Assembly: GCA_026417975.1 (NCBI GenBank)
Contig: JAOACD010000004.1
Location: forward strand, 1-64,000
Direction: 5' to 3'
DNA: 64,000 bases
DNA from: Melioribacter sp.
GTDB taxonomy: Bacteria > Bacteroidota > Ignavibacteria > Ignavibacteriales > Melioribacteraceae
Part shown: piece by piece, positions 29,407 through 37,506 of the stretch
Layout: the number at the start of each line of letters is the position of its first letter
Numbering within the stretch: the stretch's first letter is position 1
Notes under the pieces: generated by a model
Database searches by the model: none
What the model was told of the DNA's origin: nothing
Seen by the model: the letters and a program-made list of their open reading frames with translations, nothing else
Translations under genes and position numbers: made by a program

Positions 29407-29467
29407 GAAGTGGAATTGGAAAACCGTTAGGTCTAATGTACCTACGGCTTGCTCCAATTCCACCTTC
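29407..29467. other. long imperfect hairpin between response regulator and PAS kinase
   Basis: Three stacked stems: GAAG with CTTC (bulged C), the perfect arms TGGAATTGGA (29411-29420) and TCCAATTCCA (29453-29462), and an upper stem CCGTTAGGT with ACCTACGG (one bulge). The loop is 7 bases. Some 22 base pairs are possible. It lies in the 222-base gap between the LytTR regulator and the PAS kinase, so it could be an RNA structure in the kinase mRNA leader or a regulator 3' end. There is no T-tract, so a simple terminator is unlikely. Confidence 0.55.
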
Positions 29468-29519
29468 ACAGAGGGTGCGTACGAAACTTATGTTATTCTA
29501 GCAAAGAAAATAAAACAAT

Positions 29520-29551
29520 ATAGACAAGCGATTATATAAATAGACAAGCGA
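29520..29551. repeat. 12-base direct repeat, 20-base period
   Basis: ATAGACAAGCGA occurs at 29520-29531 and exactly again at 29540-29551, with start points 20 bases apart (about two helical turns). It sits 3 bases downstream of the LytTR regulator stop. LytTR proteins bind paired direct repeats spaced about two turns, so this may be its binding site, but the bases do not closely match a known LytTR consensus. Confidence 0.5.
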
Positions 29552-29554
29552 ATT

Positions 29555-30328
29555 TTAAGCGAGTAATGATTTTAGTTTTTTTCTGTATCGTTGGCTTACT
29601 TCTAATTTTTCATTTGTATTTTTTAATGAAATGCTTAATCTATTGCTGCTTGCTTCTTTAACATTTTCAACATAATCTAGATTTATTATTGTTTGTCTAT
29701 GAATTCTGATAAATTTATCTGGAAGTTTTTCTTCCCAATATTTCATTGTTTTTCTTAATAGGAATTTCTTATTGTCTTTAAGAGTAATTTGGGTGTAATC
29801 TTTGACACTTTTTATAAACAATATGTTACTAATTGGGTAAAAGCCAGGATTTTTTTTATCATTTATAAAAATATAATCGTTAAAATTAAATTTTTGCTTT
29901 TGCTGGGCTTTATTTAGTTTGTTTTGTGTAATTTTTCTTTCACCTAATTTTTCAAATTTTTCTCTTTTTTCAATTTGAGTAGTAATTGATTTAATTAATT
30001 CTTCATAAGTGAATGGTTTTGTAATGTAATCATCAGCTCCTAGTTCCATACCTTTTCTAATTTCATCTCTTTGAGACTTTGCTGTAAGAAAAATAAATAT
30101 GGGGGATTTTAGGTTCTCTAGCTTTTTAATTTCTTTAAGAATTTTGTAACCACTTATATCTGGTAGCATAATATCGCATAAAACTATATTAGGTGTTTCA
30201 TGTTCGTAAATTTTTAGTGCAGTGGTTCCGTTATAAGCTATGAAAGTTTTGTAACCATGCTCAGTTAATAGTAGCGCGACGTTATCGGCAAGGTCATGAT
30301 TGTCTTCTATTATAAGTACTTTTTTCAT
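29555..30328 (-). CDS. LytTR-family response regulator
   Basis: The receiver domain (about 1-120) has the phospho-acceptor in NIVLCDIMLPDISG (Asp about 54) and KPF at about 104. A linker with polar Gln/Lys (about 125-150) and a C-terminal LytTR DNA-binding domain (about 155-257, NILFIKSVKDYTQI...FIRIHRQTIINLDYV) follow. It binds DNA as a beta-strand LytTR fold rather than a helix-turn-helix. Its start overlaps the end of the upstream histidine kinase gene by 35 bases, so the pair is translationally linked. Confidence 0.93.
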   Translation of the reverse strand: MKKVLIIEDNHDLADNVALLLTEHGYKTFIAYNGTTALKIYEHETPNIVLCDIMLPDISGYKILKEIKKLENLKSPIFIFLTAKSQRDEIRKGMELGADDYITKPFTYEELIKSITTQIEKREKFEKLGERKITQNKLNKAQQKQKFNFNDYIFINDKKNPGFYPISNILFIKSVKDYTQITLKDNKKFLLRKTMKYWEEKLPDKFIRIHRQTIINLDYVENVKEASSNRLSISLKNTNEKLEVSQRYRKKLKSLLA

Positions 30329-31064
30329 TTGTAAATTTTAGAGGTATATATACTTTAAATTCAGACCCTTTACCAAGTAAACTTAAGCATTTAATTTTTC
30401 CTTTGTGCAATTTTAGTAATTTTTTAACAATTGCTAAACCTAAACCAAATCCTGGAATATTTTCTGCATTTTTAGCTCGATAAAATGGCTTAAACAAATT
30501 TTTTATTTCTTTCTCATCTATTCCAATTCCCTCGTCTCTTATAGAAAATTCAATATATTTATTTTCTTTTTTTATGGATAGCAAAATTTGCCCACCATCA
30601 GGTGAAAATTTAATTGAATTTAAAAATAAATTCATTAGGATTTGCTTTAAAATAAACTCATCTGCGAATATATATTTTCCATCATAGTCAATGTTTACGT
30701 TTAAAAGATGTTCTTCTTTTGCTTCAATAACAACCTCTTCTATTAAATCATTTACAAATTTTCTTAGTTCAATTTTTTTGATATTTAATTTTTGATTCTC
30801 ACTTTTATAAAGATTGGTAATATTGTCAATAATCGTTCTTAAATTTATTACAGAGTTTTTTATTTTCTCCAATATTTGTAACTGTCGTATGGTATTTTTC
30901 TTTTTTGTATAAAGTTCTAAAAGTTCAACAGAGCTTAAAATAGTAGAAAGTGGAGTTCTAAGTTGATGTGAAATTGTACTTAAGAATTCTTTATTTAATG
31001 AATTTACACTTTTTTTAGATATTTTCTTAGAATATATCAAATTATTTTTATCATTTGATTTCAT
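30294..31064 (-). CDS. minimal histidine kinase (HisKA-HATPase)
   Basis: A kinase core with no sensor domain. A basic N-terminal stretch leads into HisKA (phospho-His in FLSTISHQLRTPLSTIL), then HATPase_c with LNSIKFSPDGG, DEGIGI and GFGLGLAIVKKLLKL. The frame begins with a TTG at 31082. I prefer the ATG at 31064, giving about 256 residues. It has no transmembrane helices. It is probably the partner kinase of the overlapping LytTR regulator, possibly receiving its signal through protein contact. Confidence 0.88.
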   Translation of the reverse strand: MKSNDKNNLIYSKKISKKSVNSLNKEFLSTISHQLRTPLSTILSSVELLELYTKKKNTIRQLQILEKIKNSVINLRTIIDNITNLYKSENQKLNIKKIELRKFVNDLIEEVVIEAKEEHLLNVNIDYDGKYIFADEFILKQILMNLFLNSIKFSPDGGQILLSIKKENKYIEFSIRDEGIGIDEKEIKNLFKPFYRAKNAENIPGFGLGLAIVKKLLKLHKGKIKCLSLLGKGSEFKVYIPLKFTNEKSTYNRRQS

Positions 31065-31078
31065 GTTTTGTCTTCTAT

Positions 31079-31969
31079 TCAATGAGCGCTATAATTTTTT
31101 TCTCCAGCTGTTATTCTTAGTTTTAGAAAATTTTGTGGAGGAGGTAATGGACACGTAGCAAATTTTGTGAAAGCACACGGTGGGTTATAGGCTTTGTTAA
31201 AATCAATATATATTTTATTGTTCACTTTTGGTTTTTCTACGTATAGGAATCTTCCAGCTCCGTATGTTTCTATTCCGTTTGTCTCATCTGCAAAAATTAT
31301 AAAATATGAATCTCCTTCATCAAGAACATCAACCTTAAAGGTTTTTCCATCTTTGTTAAAGATTAATGCCCCCGGTGAATATTTTTCCTCAACTGAACCT
31401 AAGACATTTGGTATAAAGATTTTTTTGTAAGGCTTATAAGGCTCAAACTTTGCTTCTAATTTCCAGTCTTCATTTATAGGGAAGGTTTCTATTCCTTTAA
31501 AATTCTTAACTAACTCGCTTTCTAAATCACGAAGTCTTATCCCATATTTTTTTCCTCTCTTTATTAAATTCCATCTAAATGAACCATAAGCAAGTATTGT
31601 AGGATTATTTTGCAAATCGTTTTTCATCTCAGCAGATTTTATTTTTTTTCCATCAATAAGAACATTTACGCCTTCGTTAATTTTTACTTTAACTGTAGAG
31701 TCTTTCAAATAAAATTTTCCTATAAAAGCAGGTGTATTGCTGGGAAAAATAATGTCATTACTTTTATCACTTCCAAATTTGTTTTCCCCTTCTTTTAACC
31801 AGTAAAGTCCAATAAGGTTTAACCACCCATTTTCTTTTTTTAAATTCTCTATTCTTCTTTTATGCCAACTTTTAATTTCATTTATGTAATTGTGTGATCC
31901 CTTTTCTTTCAAGTTATCGCCACATGATAAAATCGTAAAAAGTATAAAGAAGTGAAGAATTTTATTCAT
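31079..31969 (-). CDS. DUF1684 lipoprotein
   Basis: A predicted lipoprotein: signal peptide MNKILHFFILFTILSCG with lipobox cysteine. DUF1684 motifs are clear, including GWLNLIGLYWLKEGENKFGSD, the PINEDWKLEAKFEP stretch and the C-terminal YNPPCAFTKFATCPLPPPQN. The family has no assigned function. The frame opens at a TTG (31996), but the ATG at 31969 begins the signal peptide. It is first in the kinase-regulator operon. Confidence 0.88.
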   Translation of the reverse strand: MNKILHFFILFTILSCGDNLKEKGSHNYINEIKSWHKRRIENLKKENGWLNLIGLYWLKEGENKFGSDKSNDIIFPSNTPAFIGKFYLKDSTVKVKINEGVNVLIDGKKIKSAEMKNDLQNNPTILAYGSFRWNLIKRGKKYGIRLRDLESELVKNFKGIETFPINEDWKLEAKFEPYKPYKKIFIPNVLGSVEEKYSPGALIFNKDGKTFKVDVLDEGDSYFIIFADETNGIETYGAGRFLYVEKPKVNNKIYIDFNKAYNPPCAFTKFATCPLPPPQNFLKLRITAGEKNYSAH

Positions 31970-31996
31970 AAAAAATTTTACTTTTTGTTTAATCAA

Positions 31997-32424
31997 ATAT
32001 AAGAATTTAATTTAGAGAAAAATATTTGACATTTAATCAAGTCTCGAATTTATATTCACCATTATAACTTTTTTCATTTATTGTTTGCTCTCCATAAGGT
32101 AGTAGAAGAAAATTAGCTTTATGAAATTATTTTTGTTATTAACAATAAATCATTTTTTATGAAAAAATAAATCAAATCTAAGTTCAGTTAAAAATAAAAA
32201 AGGTTTTGTTGTTAACAGCATGCTGAAAAGATAAAAGTAGATGAATTTCAAAAAAGAAGTTTATTGAGAGAATTGATAAAAATAACACTATTAAAAAATT
32301 GAAAACAGAATATAAATTACTAAGAAGTAATGTAAGAGAATTTTATTACCTTTAAAGTTAACATAATTTTTTTGTTTAACTTAAAAAGTGACATGACAAA
32401 TTAGATTTACTTTTTGTTACTTAT
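31997..32424. other. 428-base gap, possible gene relic
   Basis: No intact gene. Plus-strand frames at about 32200-32353 give short coding-like runs broken by frameshifts (VDEFQKRSLLRELIK, then NTIKKLKTEYKLLRSNVREF and a stop), suggesting a decayed gene I cannot identify. A short frame at 32121 starts MKLFLLLTINHFL and stops. TTGACA at 32026 followed by TATATT at 32051 is promoter-like, but no gene follows. Confidence 0.35.
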
Positions 32425-33297
32425 TTAGTTTTTTTGATGCTGTTTATTATACTTATATAAAACCCATGAAATGTAAATATTTTGATATAGCACGTAAAAA
32501 ACAGGACCAAGTACTGTTATTGGTTCCATAAAAGTAAGAGCAATCCATATAGTAAAAGCATTGTTTTTTTGCCCAAGTGATTGACTTGCTTCGGCTTTAT
32601 ACTCTTTGCCCCCTATTATCCAGCCTAAAGAGAAAAATATTATGCACAAAGATGCTGATATTATTGCTATATAAATAACCACATCAATTTTCCCTGTCAT
32701 TTCGTTTTTAATGTAATTAGATGCATCGGATGTTGCAATATAGACATTTAAAATGAGTAGGTAATATGACATATCTTTCCATTCAATTAATTTTTTCCAT
32801 ATTCTTGTAGAAACAATTTTTGTTATTCTTGCCAATAAAAATGGTATTGAAAGCGTAATGAGAACAGGAATGAAAACCTTTTCTGTAGATAGATAAGAAT
32901 TACTCTTTGTTAATAATGGAAGCAAAAAAGGAATTAGTAGTGATATAACAATATTATTTAACAGCAGTGAAAAGAATACAAATTCTACTTTTCCTTTTCT
33001 TAAATTAATAATAACAGGTGCTGCTATGGCTGTGGGTGCAATTGCAGTAATAAAAGAAGTTCTGGCTAAAGTTTTGTCAAAAAAGTTAAGTATATAAAAA
33101 AATATAAGGGAAGTAAAAATTGTAATAAGTAGAATTAAAAAATGTTTTTTAGTAATTATTTTCTTATCGACTTTTATTTCTAGAAATGAAAAAAATAAAA
33201 GGACCATTAAGAAATATCGAATAAGAAATCTGTAGCTGTAGCCATACGGGAAAAAAATACCTAATAAAATTGAAAGTAAGAGAAGAAAATTTCTCAT
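32425..33297 (-). CDS. bile acid:sodium symporter (BASS)-like membrane protein
   Basis: About nine hydrophobic helices and the SLGQKNNAFTIWIALTF block, the sodium-binding-site region of SBF/BASS transporters. TAIAPTAIAAPVI in the middle is the second helix-break motif. The longest frame starts at TTG 33321; the ATG at 33297 gives 290 residues. The substrate is unknown; related proteins carry organic acids or bile acids with Na+. It follows the DUF502 gene at 31 bases. Confidence 0.72.
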   Translation of the reverse strand: MRNFLLLLSILLGIFFPYGYSYRFLIRYFLMVLLFFSFLEIKVDKKIITKKHFLILLITIFTSLIFFYILNFFDKTLARTSFITAIAPTAIAAPVIINLRKGKVEFVFFSLLLNNIVISLLIPFLLPLLTKSNSYLSTEKVFIPVLITLSIPFLLARITKIVSTRIWKKLIEWKDMSYYLLILNVYIATSDASNYIKNEMTGKIDVVIYIAIISASLCIIFFSLGWIIGGKEYKAEASQSLGQKNNAFTIWIALTFMEPITVLGPVFYVLYQNIYISWVLYKYNKQHQKN

Positions 33298-33328
33298 CAC
33301 AAAAAATTTATTTTGGTACAATTATTTC

Positions 33329-33937
33329 TTAATTAGAAAAGTTTTTAATTTGTGATAGAAATTCATTAGAGCCAGCTCCAAGACTTAATACGACTTTCAT
33401 AACTTGATCGACTGGGTACTCAAGTTTTATGATATTTTCCTTTTTTACATTGTAAATATATCCACCTGTTGGAGCAGGCACTGAGGGTATAAATACTGTA
33501 ACGTATCCGTTTGAGCTTTCATCTGTAACAAAACCTAAGATTAAGGTGTCGTTAGAAAATAGTTTTACGAGTGCTGCATATTTAAAAATTAATTTCTCGC
33601 TTCCAAAAAGCTGAACTATTGTATCTTTTATAATTTTATAAAGAGGGATTTTTTTAAATAATCGCTCTTCAATTAGGTGTATAAAAAATTTTCCTATTCT
33701 TGTTTGTATGATTAATCCTACTAAAAAGAAAACTAGAAGAATTATTATTATAGCAAGTACTGATGCAATTAATTCATTTAATTTTGTAGTTTGAATTAAT
33801 AAAATTGTTATGGGCCTTATTTTATCTGTAAGAAATTCAAAAAGCCATACTAAAACAAAAATTGAAACAATAACTGGAAGAACTACAACAAATCCTCCCA
33901 AAAAAGTTGTTCGAATGAAAGATTTTATTTTAATCAT
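33329..33937 (-). CDS. DUF502 family membrane protein
   Basis: A 202-residue protein with two N-terminal helices (FLGGFVVVLPVIVSIFVLVWLF and LIASVLAIIIILLVFFLVGLII) and a soluble C-terminal part. PLYKIIKDTIVQLFG and TVFIPSVPAPTGGYIYNV are the DUF502 (LIKE COV-related) signatures. Function is unknown in bacteria. It lies between the MOSC and BASS genes, with short spacings suggesting one operon. Confidence 0.88.
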   Translation of the reverse strand: MIKIKSFIRTTFLGGFVVVLPVIVSIFVLVWLFEFLTDKIRPITILLIQTTKLNELIASVLAIIIILLVFFLVGLIIQTRIGKFFIHLIEERLFKKIPLYKIIKDTIVQLFGSEKLIFKYAALVKLFSNDTLILGFVTDESSNGYVTVFIPSVPAPTGGYIYNVKKENIIKLEYPVDQVMKVVLSLGAGSNEFLSQIKNFSN

Positions 33938-33952
33938 AGTTTTAAGATAAAT

Positions 33953-34786
33953 TTATTTCCACTCTAATATTTTTAATTCCGTATTTATACTGATTTCTCC
34001 AATCCCATTATGAACAAGATTCTGACCAAATAATACTTTGTTATTAACTTTACGATACGATGACAATGTTTTTAAAGGCTCGTCAGATTTTTCTGCTGTA
34101 TCTTGGTTGATAGTTGTTATTATGCATCTTGCACAAGGTTTTACTACATAAAAAGTTATATCACTAATTTTGAAAATTTTCCATTTATCTTCATCAAATG
34201 CATTGCCTCCCCTAAAAACTAAATTAGGACGGAAACGGTTCATTGGGACTTTTTCTTTCAATTTTTCATTTAAATCATTTAAGGAAGCATTACCAATAAT
34301 TAAAAATGGATAAGCATCTGCAAAGCTAACAAGATGTCTATCGCTAACATATTTTTTGTGTGGGTCTACAATTCTTTCTGAATCATCTGGCATATATACA
34401 AGCGAGCAGCTGGTCTTCAGTGTTTCTGAAAAGAATTCATCAATTACTTTCGAAACCTTTAATGCTTTAATTTTATCTTCCCATATTATTACATCAATTT
34501 TTTCTGAATTATTTGATTTTTCAATTTGTTTTAATTCATCAATATTTATTTCTATTGATTGATTATTTATAGAATTGTAAACTATAATTTTATTATCAAT
34601 AATCATAGTCTTAAGTAAGGCCATTTTAGGATGGTTTCTTTGAGTCATAAATACATTTTTGTTATCTATTAACATCATTCTTCTATCGAATTGTAAACCT
34701 CTTTTTTCTACATAGGATTTTTCGAGCCTAATTCCTCCTAAGGATTTTATAGGGTAAACATAGATATCTGTTAGTATATAATTCAT
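33953..34786 (-). CDS. MOSC domain protein (YcbX-like)
   Basis: An N-terminal MOSC_N beta-barrel (DIYVYPIKSLGGIRLEKSYVEKRGLQFDRR) is followed by the MOSC domain (about 130-277), with the conserved cysteine in PCARCIITTINQDT. In YcbX and mARC proteins this cysteine binds the molybdenum cofactor and reduces N-hydroxylated compounds. There is no fused ferredoxin. The length of 277 matches the plain MOSC form. Cofactor use is inferred from the motif. Confidence 0.88.
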   Translation of the reverse strand: MNYILTDIYVYPIKSLGGIRLEKSYVEKRGLQFDRRMMLIDNKNVFMTQRNHPKMALLKTMIIDNKIIVYNSINNQSIEINIDELKQIEKSNNSEKIDVIIWEDKIKALKVSKVIDEFFSETLKTSCSLVYMPDDSERIVDPHKKYVSDRHLVSFADAYPFLIIGNASLNDLNEKLKEKVPMNRFRPNLVFRGGNAFDEDKWKIFKISDITFYVVKPCARCIITTINQDTAEKSDEPLKTLSSYRKVNNKVLFGQNLVHNGIGEISINTELKILEWK

Positions 34787-34837
34787 TGCTGAAATACTTT
34801 TGTTTTAATAAAATCCAATATAGAATGTTTATTTTAA

Positions 34838-35605
34838 TTAGCAATATAAAGAATTGACTTTATTTGCTAATTGTTTAATTGTTTTAATGAATTCATTCAT
34901 TTTCTTGAAATGTGTTCCTTCCCAGAATAGTTGATTACAATTAGTGCAAATAAAGAAATTATTTTGTGTTTGTTTTACTTTTTCTGGAACGATGTTAATA
35001 ATTTTTTCTTTGGCAATTTTCTTTAATTTAGAACCACATTCTAAGCATAAAGTTAAAGGTTTCATAAGATTTAGTAAATCAAATCGTATTATTACTTCGA
35101 TAATTTGTTTTTTAGGATTATTTTCACGTACGAAATAGCCTCTTGTTACATCACTTCTTTTCAAAATTCCTAAATCTCGAGTTAGAATAGTTCTTTTTTC
35201 TTTTTTAGAAATTTCCACAATCTCGTTGTCTTTTAAGCTATTGTTGTAGAATACGTCGTAGCCAAGCATTCTCATATTTCTTGCAAGTTTTCCTAAGTGA
35301 ACATCGCATATAAATTTTGGTTTTCGTAATGGTTTTGGTCTTAATTTTTGTATGCTGCTTATGTCTATAGATTCAAATTCAGGGTAAACAGAAATAATAT
35401 CTTTGTCTTTTACCTTGTAACTAAAGTTTACAGATTTTCCATTAACCAATATTAAATCAACTTCTGTATGTGGGACACCCAAAGATTCAATCATATCTTT
35501 TACAGAAGGTTGGCCTGTGAAAAAGTGTGTAAATTGTTTTTTTCTTTTACATTCTGGTAAGAAATCATTTAGTTCTTCATAGAATCTGAAGAAAGCTGTT
35601 TTCAT
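34838..35605 (-). CDS. Mut7-C RNase-like protein with ubiquitin-like N-terminus
   Basis: A two-domain protein. Residues 1 to about 85 are a ThiS/MoaD-like ubiquitin fold (Ub-Mut7C). About 90-245 is the Mut7-C PIN-like nuclease domain with FICDVHLGKLARNMRMLGYD and ILTRDLGILKR (acidic residues of the active site), ending in a zinc ribbon (CLECG, CTNC). It is annotated elsewhere as a probable RNase. Its start overlaps the enoyl-CoA hydratase-like gene stop by 4 bases (ATGA), so they are co-translated. Confidence 0.9.
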   Translation of the reverse strand: MKTAFFRFYEELNDFLPECKRKKQFTHFFTGQPSVKDMIESLGVPHTEVDLILVNGKSVNFSYKVKDKDIISVYPEFESIDISSIQKLRPKPLRKPKFICDVHLGKLARNMRMLGYDVFYNNSLKDNEIVEISKKEKRTILTRDLGILKRSDVTRGYFVRENNPKKQIIEVIIRFDLLNLMKPLTLCLECGSKLKKIAKEKIINIVPEKVKQTQNNFFICTNCNQLFWEGTHFKKMNEFIKTIKQLANKVNSLYC

Positions 35606-36360
35606 AGTTTGCCTTTGAAGGCTTTAATATAATTTTTAGTGAATTCTGATACCACCAATCTACCGCTTATTTCTGCTCGTTCTTCAAGAAGTTCTTCCCA
35701 ATCTTCTGTGCCTTTCCAAAAAATTTTTTTCATTTGTTCCATAGCTTCTGGATTGTAACTAGCAAGTTTTTTTGCTAAAGATGCAACAGCTTCGTCAAGT
35801 TCTTGATTATTAGCAAATACTTTTGTGTAAAGTCCATTCTGTTTAGCCCAGAATGCATCGTGCCATTCTGCATCTATTGACATTGTAATGAATGCGGTTT
35901 TACCAATTTTTCTTTCAATAGCAGGACCAACAACGAAAGGACCTAATCCTAAGAGCACCTCGCTTAATCTAACAGAAGCTTCGTTAGAAGCAAGTGTATA
36001 ATCTGCAGATGCTGCAATACCTACTCCACCTCCTACAGCTTTTCCATGAACTCGAGCTATAATAAATTTTGGGCACTTACGCATTGCATTAAATAATCTT
36101 GCAAAGCCCATGAAGAATTCTTTGCCACTTTTAAAGTCTTTGATTGCTAAAAGCTCGTCAAAAGATGCCCCTGCACAAAAAGTTTTGTCCCCTTCGCTCC
36201 TTATTATTATAACGTTGGCCTTTTTATCGCTGGATAATTTATTTATTGCCTCTGTCATTTCTTTTAGTAATGAAGAAGGTAAAATATTGCTTTTTGGATG
36301 AAAGAAACTTATAGTAGCAATACCATTAATAATGCTAACAGAAACTTTTCCTTTTTCCAT
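35602..36360 (-). CDS. enoyl-CoA hydratase/isomerase family protein
   Basis: A 252-residue crotonase-fold protein. The oxyanion-hole regions are AGASFDELLAI (about 64-74) and HGKAVGGGVGIAASADYTLAS (about 105-125), and SEVLLGLGPFVVGPAIERKIG supplies the usual second-acid position. The exact substrate is not readable; hydratase, isomerase or methylglutaconyl-CoA hydratase remain possible. A strong GGAGGGAAG precedes the ATG. It overlaps the Mut7-C gene. Confidence 0.88.
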   Translation of the reverse strand: MEKGKVSVSIINGIATISFFHPKSNILPSSLLKEMTEAINKLSSDKKANVIIIRSEGDKTFCAGASFDELLAIKDFKSGKEFFMGFARLFNAMRKCPKFIIARVHGKAVGGGVGIAASADYTLASNEASVRLSEVLLGLGPFVVGPAIERKIGKTAFITMSIDAEWHDAFWAKQNGLYTKVFANNQELDEAVASLAKKLASYNPEAMEQMKKIFWKGTEDWEELLEERAEISGRLVVSEFTKNYIKAFKGKL

Positions 36361-36383
36361 AACTTCCCTCCTTTAAAATTTTC

Positions 36384-37049
36384 TCACAATTTACCGTCCA
36401 CAATTTTAACTAAATCGTAAATTGTATCAATCAAAAAGTCTGGGTTAACTTTTTGTAGCTCTTCTTTATTTCTGTAACCATAAGTTACTGCGCAAGTAAG
36501 AGAATTTGCATTTTTTCCACACATTACATCAAGTTCCGAATCGCCGACTATCATAGTACTTTCTGGTTTTATATTTAGTTCTTTGCAAATTAGCAATAAG
36601 GGTTCGGGCGAAGGTTTGTGAGGAATACCAGGTCTTCTGCCCATAATGTAGTTAAACTTATTTAGTAGATTAAAGTGGTCTAGGATAAGCTCTGCTTGTT
36701 CTTGTGATTTTGTAGTAAGTAAAGCAACTTTAATTTTAAGTTCATTTAATTTATCAATTAAATCTTCTACCCCGTCATACACTTTTGATGAATCAATATA
36801 ATTGAAATAAACAGATTTATATGTTTGAATAAATTTTTCAAAATCTGGTACATTCATATCAAATTCGTTAAAGATATCTTCGAAGTGTAAACCAATTCTT
36901 TTATAAAATTTTTCTTCTATTAATTTATTTTCTATGTTCAATAAACTTAATGTATGAACGGTTGCTTTATAAATTGTTTTGTGTGAACTTATCAAAGTTC
37001 CATCGAGATCGAAAACAATTAAATTTATTTTTTTGTTAATGCCATGCAC
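36384..37049 (-). CDS. HAD-family phosphatase (phosphoglycolate phosphatase-like)
   Basis: A 221-residue HAD hydrolase. Motif I is FDLDGTLISS (nucleophile Asp 14), motif II is ALLTTKS, motif III is the lysine in HKPSPEPL, and motif IV is IVGDSELDV. The helical cap between motifs I and II fits the phosphoglycolate/beta-phosphoglucomutase subclass. Substrate is unknown. It overlaps the upstream DUF1761 gene by 14 bases. Confidence 0.88.
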   Translation of the reverse strand: MHGINKKINLIVFDLDGTLISSHKTIYKATVHTLSLLNIENKLIEEKFYKRIGLHFEDIFNEFDMNVPDFEKFIQTYKSVYFNYIDSSKVYDGVEDLIDKLNELKIKVALLTTKSQEQAELILDHFNLLNKFNYIMGRRPGIPHKPSPEPLLLICKELNIKPESTMIVGDSELDVMCGKNANSLTCAVTYGYRNKEELQKVNPDFLIDTIYDLVKIVDGKL

Positions 37050-37452
37050 CTAATATTATTCCGAAAATTAATAATACAATAAAATGAAACCCGCCATCGA
37101 TTAAAAATTGTGTGAACTTTTTATTTTCATTTATATAAGTTATGGTTAAACTAGTAGCTATAAACCCTATCCATACCATAAAGGCAACTCTTATACCTTC
37201 TTGAGGTGTTGCAACTCCTAAATAACTCATAAATTTTGCTAAGACGTAAGCCATAATTAGTTGAGCAAAGAAACATTTTATACATATTCTTAAATTCCCA
37301 AAATCTTTTTTTATTTCTTCTTCAGATTTTTCTATAGATGCAATCCAGATTTTACCCAGCAGCATTGGACTATAGTATAGGAAATCGAGTACAGCAGCTA
37401 TTAAACCACACACAAATATTGCCCAAAAATTGATTGGGTAAACAGGCTCCAT
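37036..37452 (-). CDS. DUF1761 family membrane protein
   Basis: Four predicted helices. The opening INFWAIFVCGLIAAVLDFLYYSPMLLGKIW is the DUF1761 signature. Function is unknown. The frame begins with a GTG at 37464; I take the ATG at 37452, preceded by a G-rich run, giving 138 residues. Its 3' end overlaps the HAD phosphatase start by 14 bases. Confidence 0.82.
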   Translation of the reverse strand: MEPVYPINFWAIFVCGLIAAVLDFLYYSPMLLGKIWIASIEKSEEEIKKDFGNLRICIKCFFAQLIMAYVLAKFMSYLGVATPQEGIRVAFMVWIGFIATSLTITYINENKKFTQFLIDGGFHFIVLLIFGIILGAWH

Positions 37453-37506
37453 CCTTTCCCCCACTTTTTTGTTATATTATTATAGCACCTTAAAGGACAA
37501 GTTTTA

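Noticed and set aside
29426-29447. Integron attC-like core inside the hairpin
   Set aside because: GTTAGGT fits the GTTRRRY core, but the opposite arm lacks the RYYYAAC partner and the arms are in the wrong order. No integrase or cassette is nearby.
29520-29551. Miniature CRISPR array
   Set aside because: Only two 12-base copies with an 8-base gap and no cas genes. The repeat and spacer are far too short.
32026-32056. Sigma-70-like promoter in the 31997-32424 gap
   Set aside because: TTGACA and TATATT are spaced 19 bases apart, no intact gene follows, and AT-rich DNA produces many such pairs.
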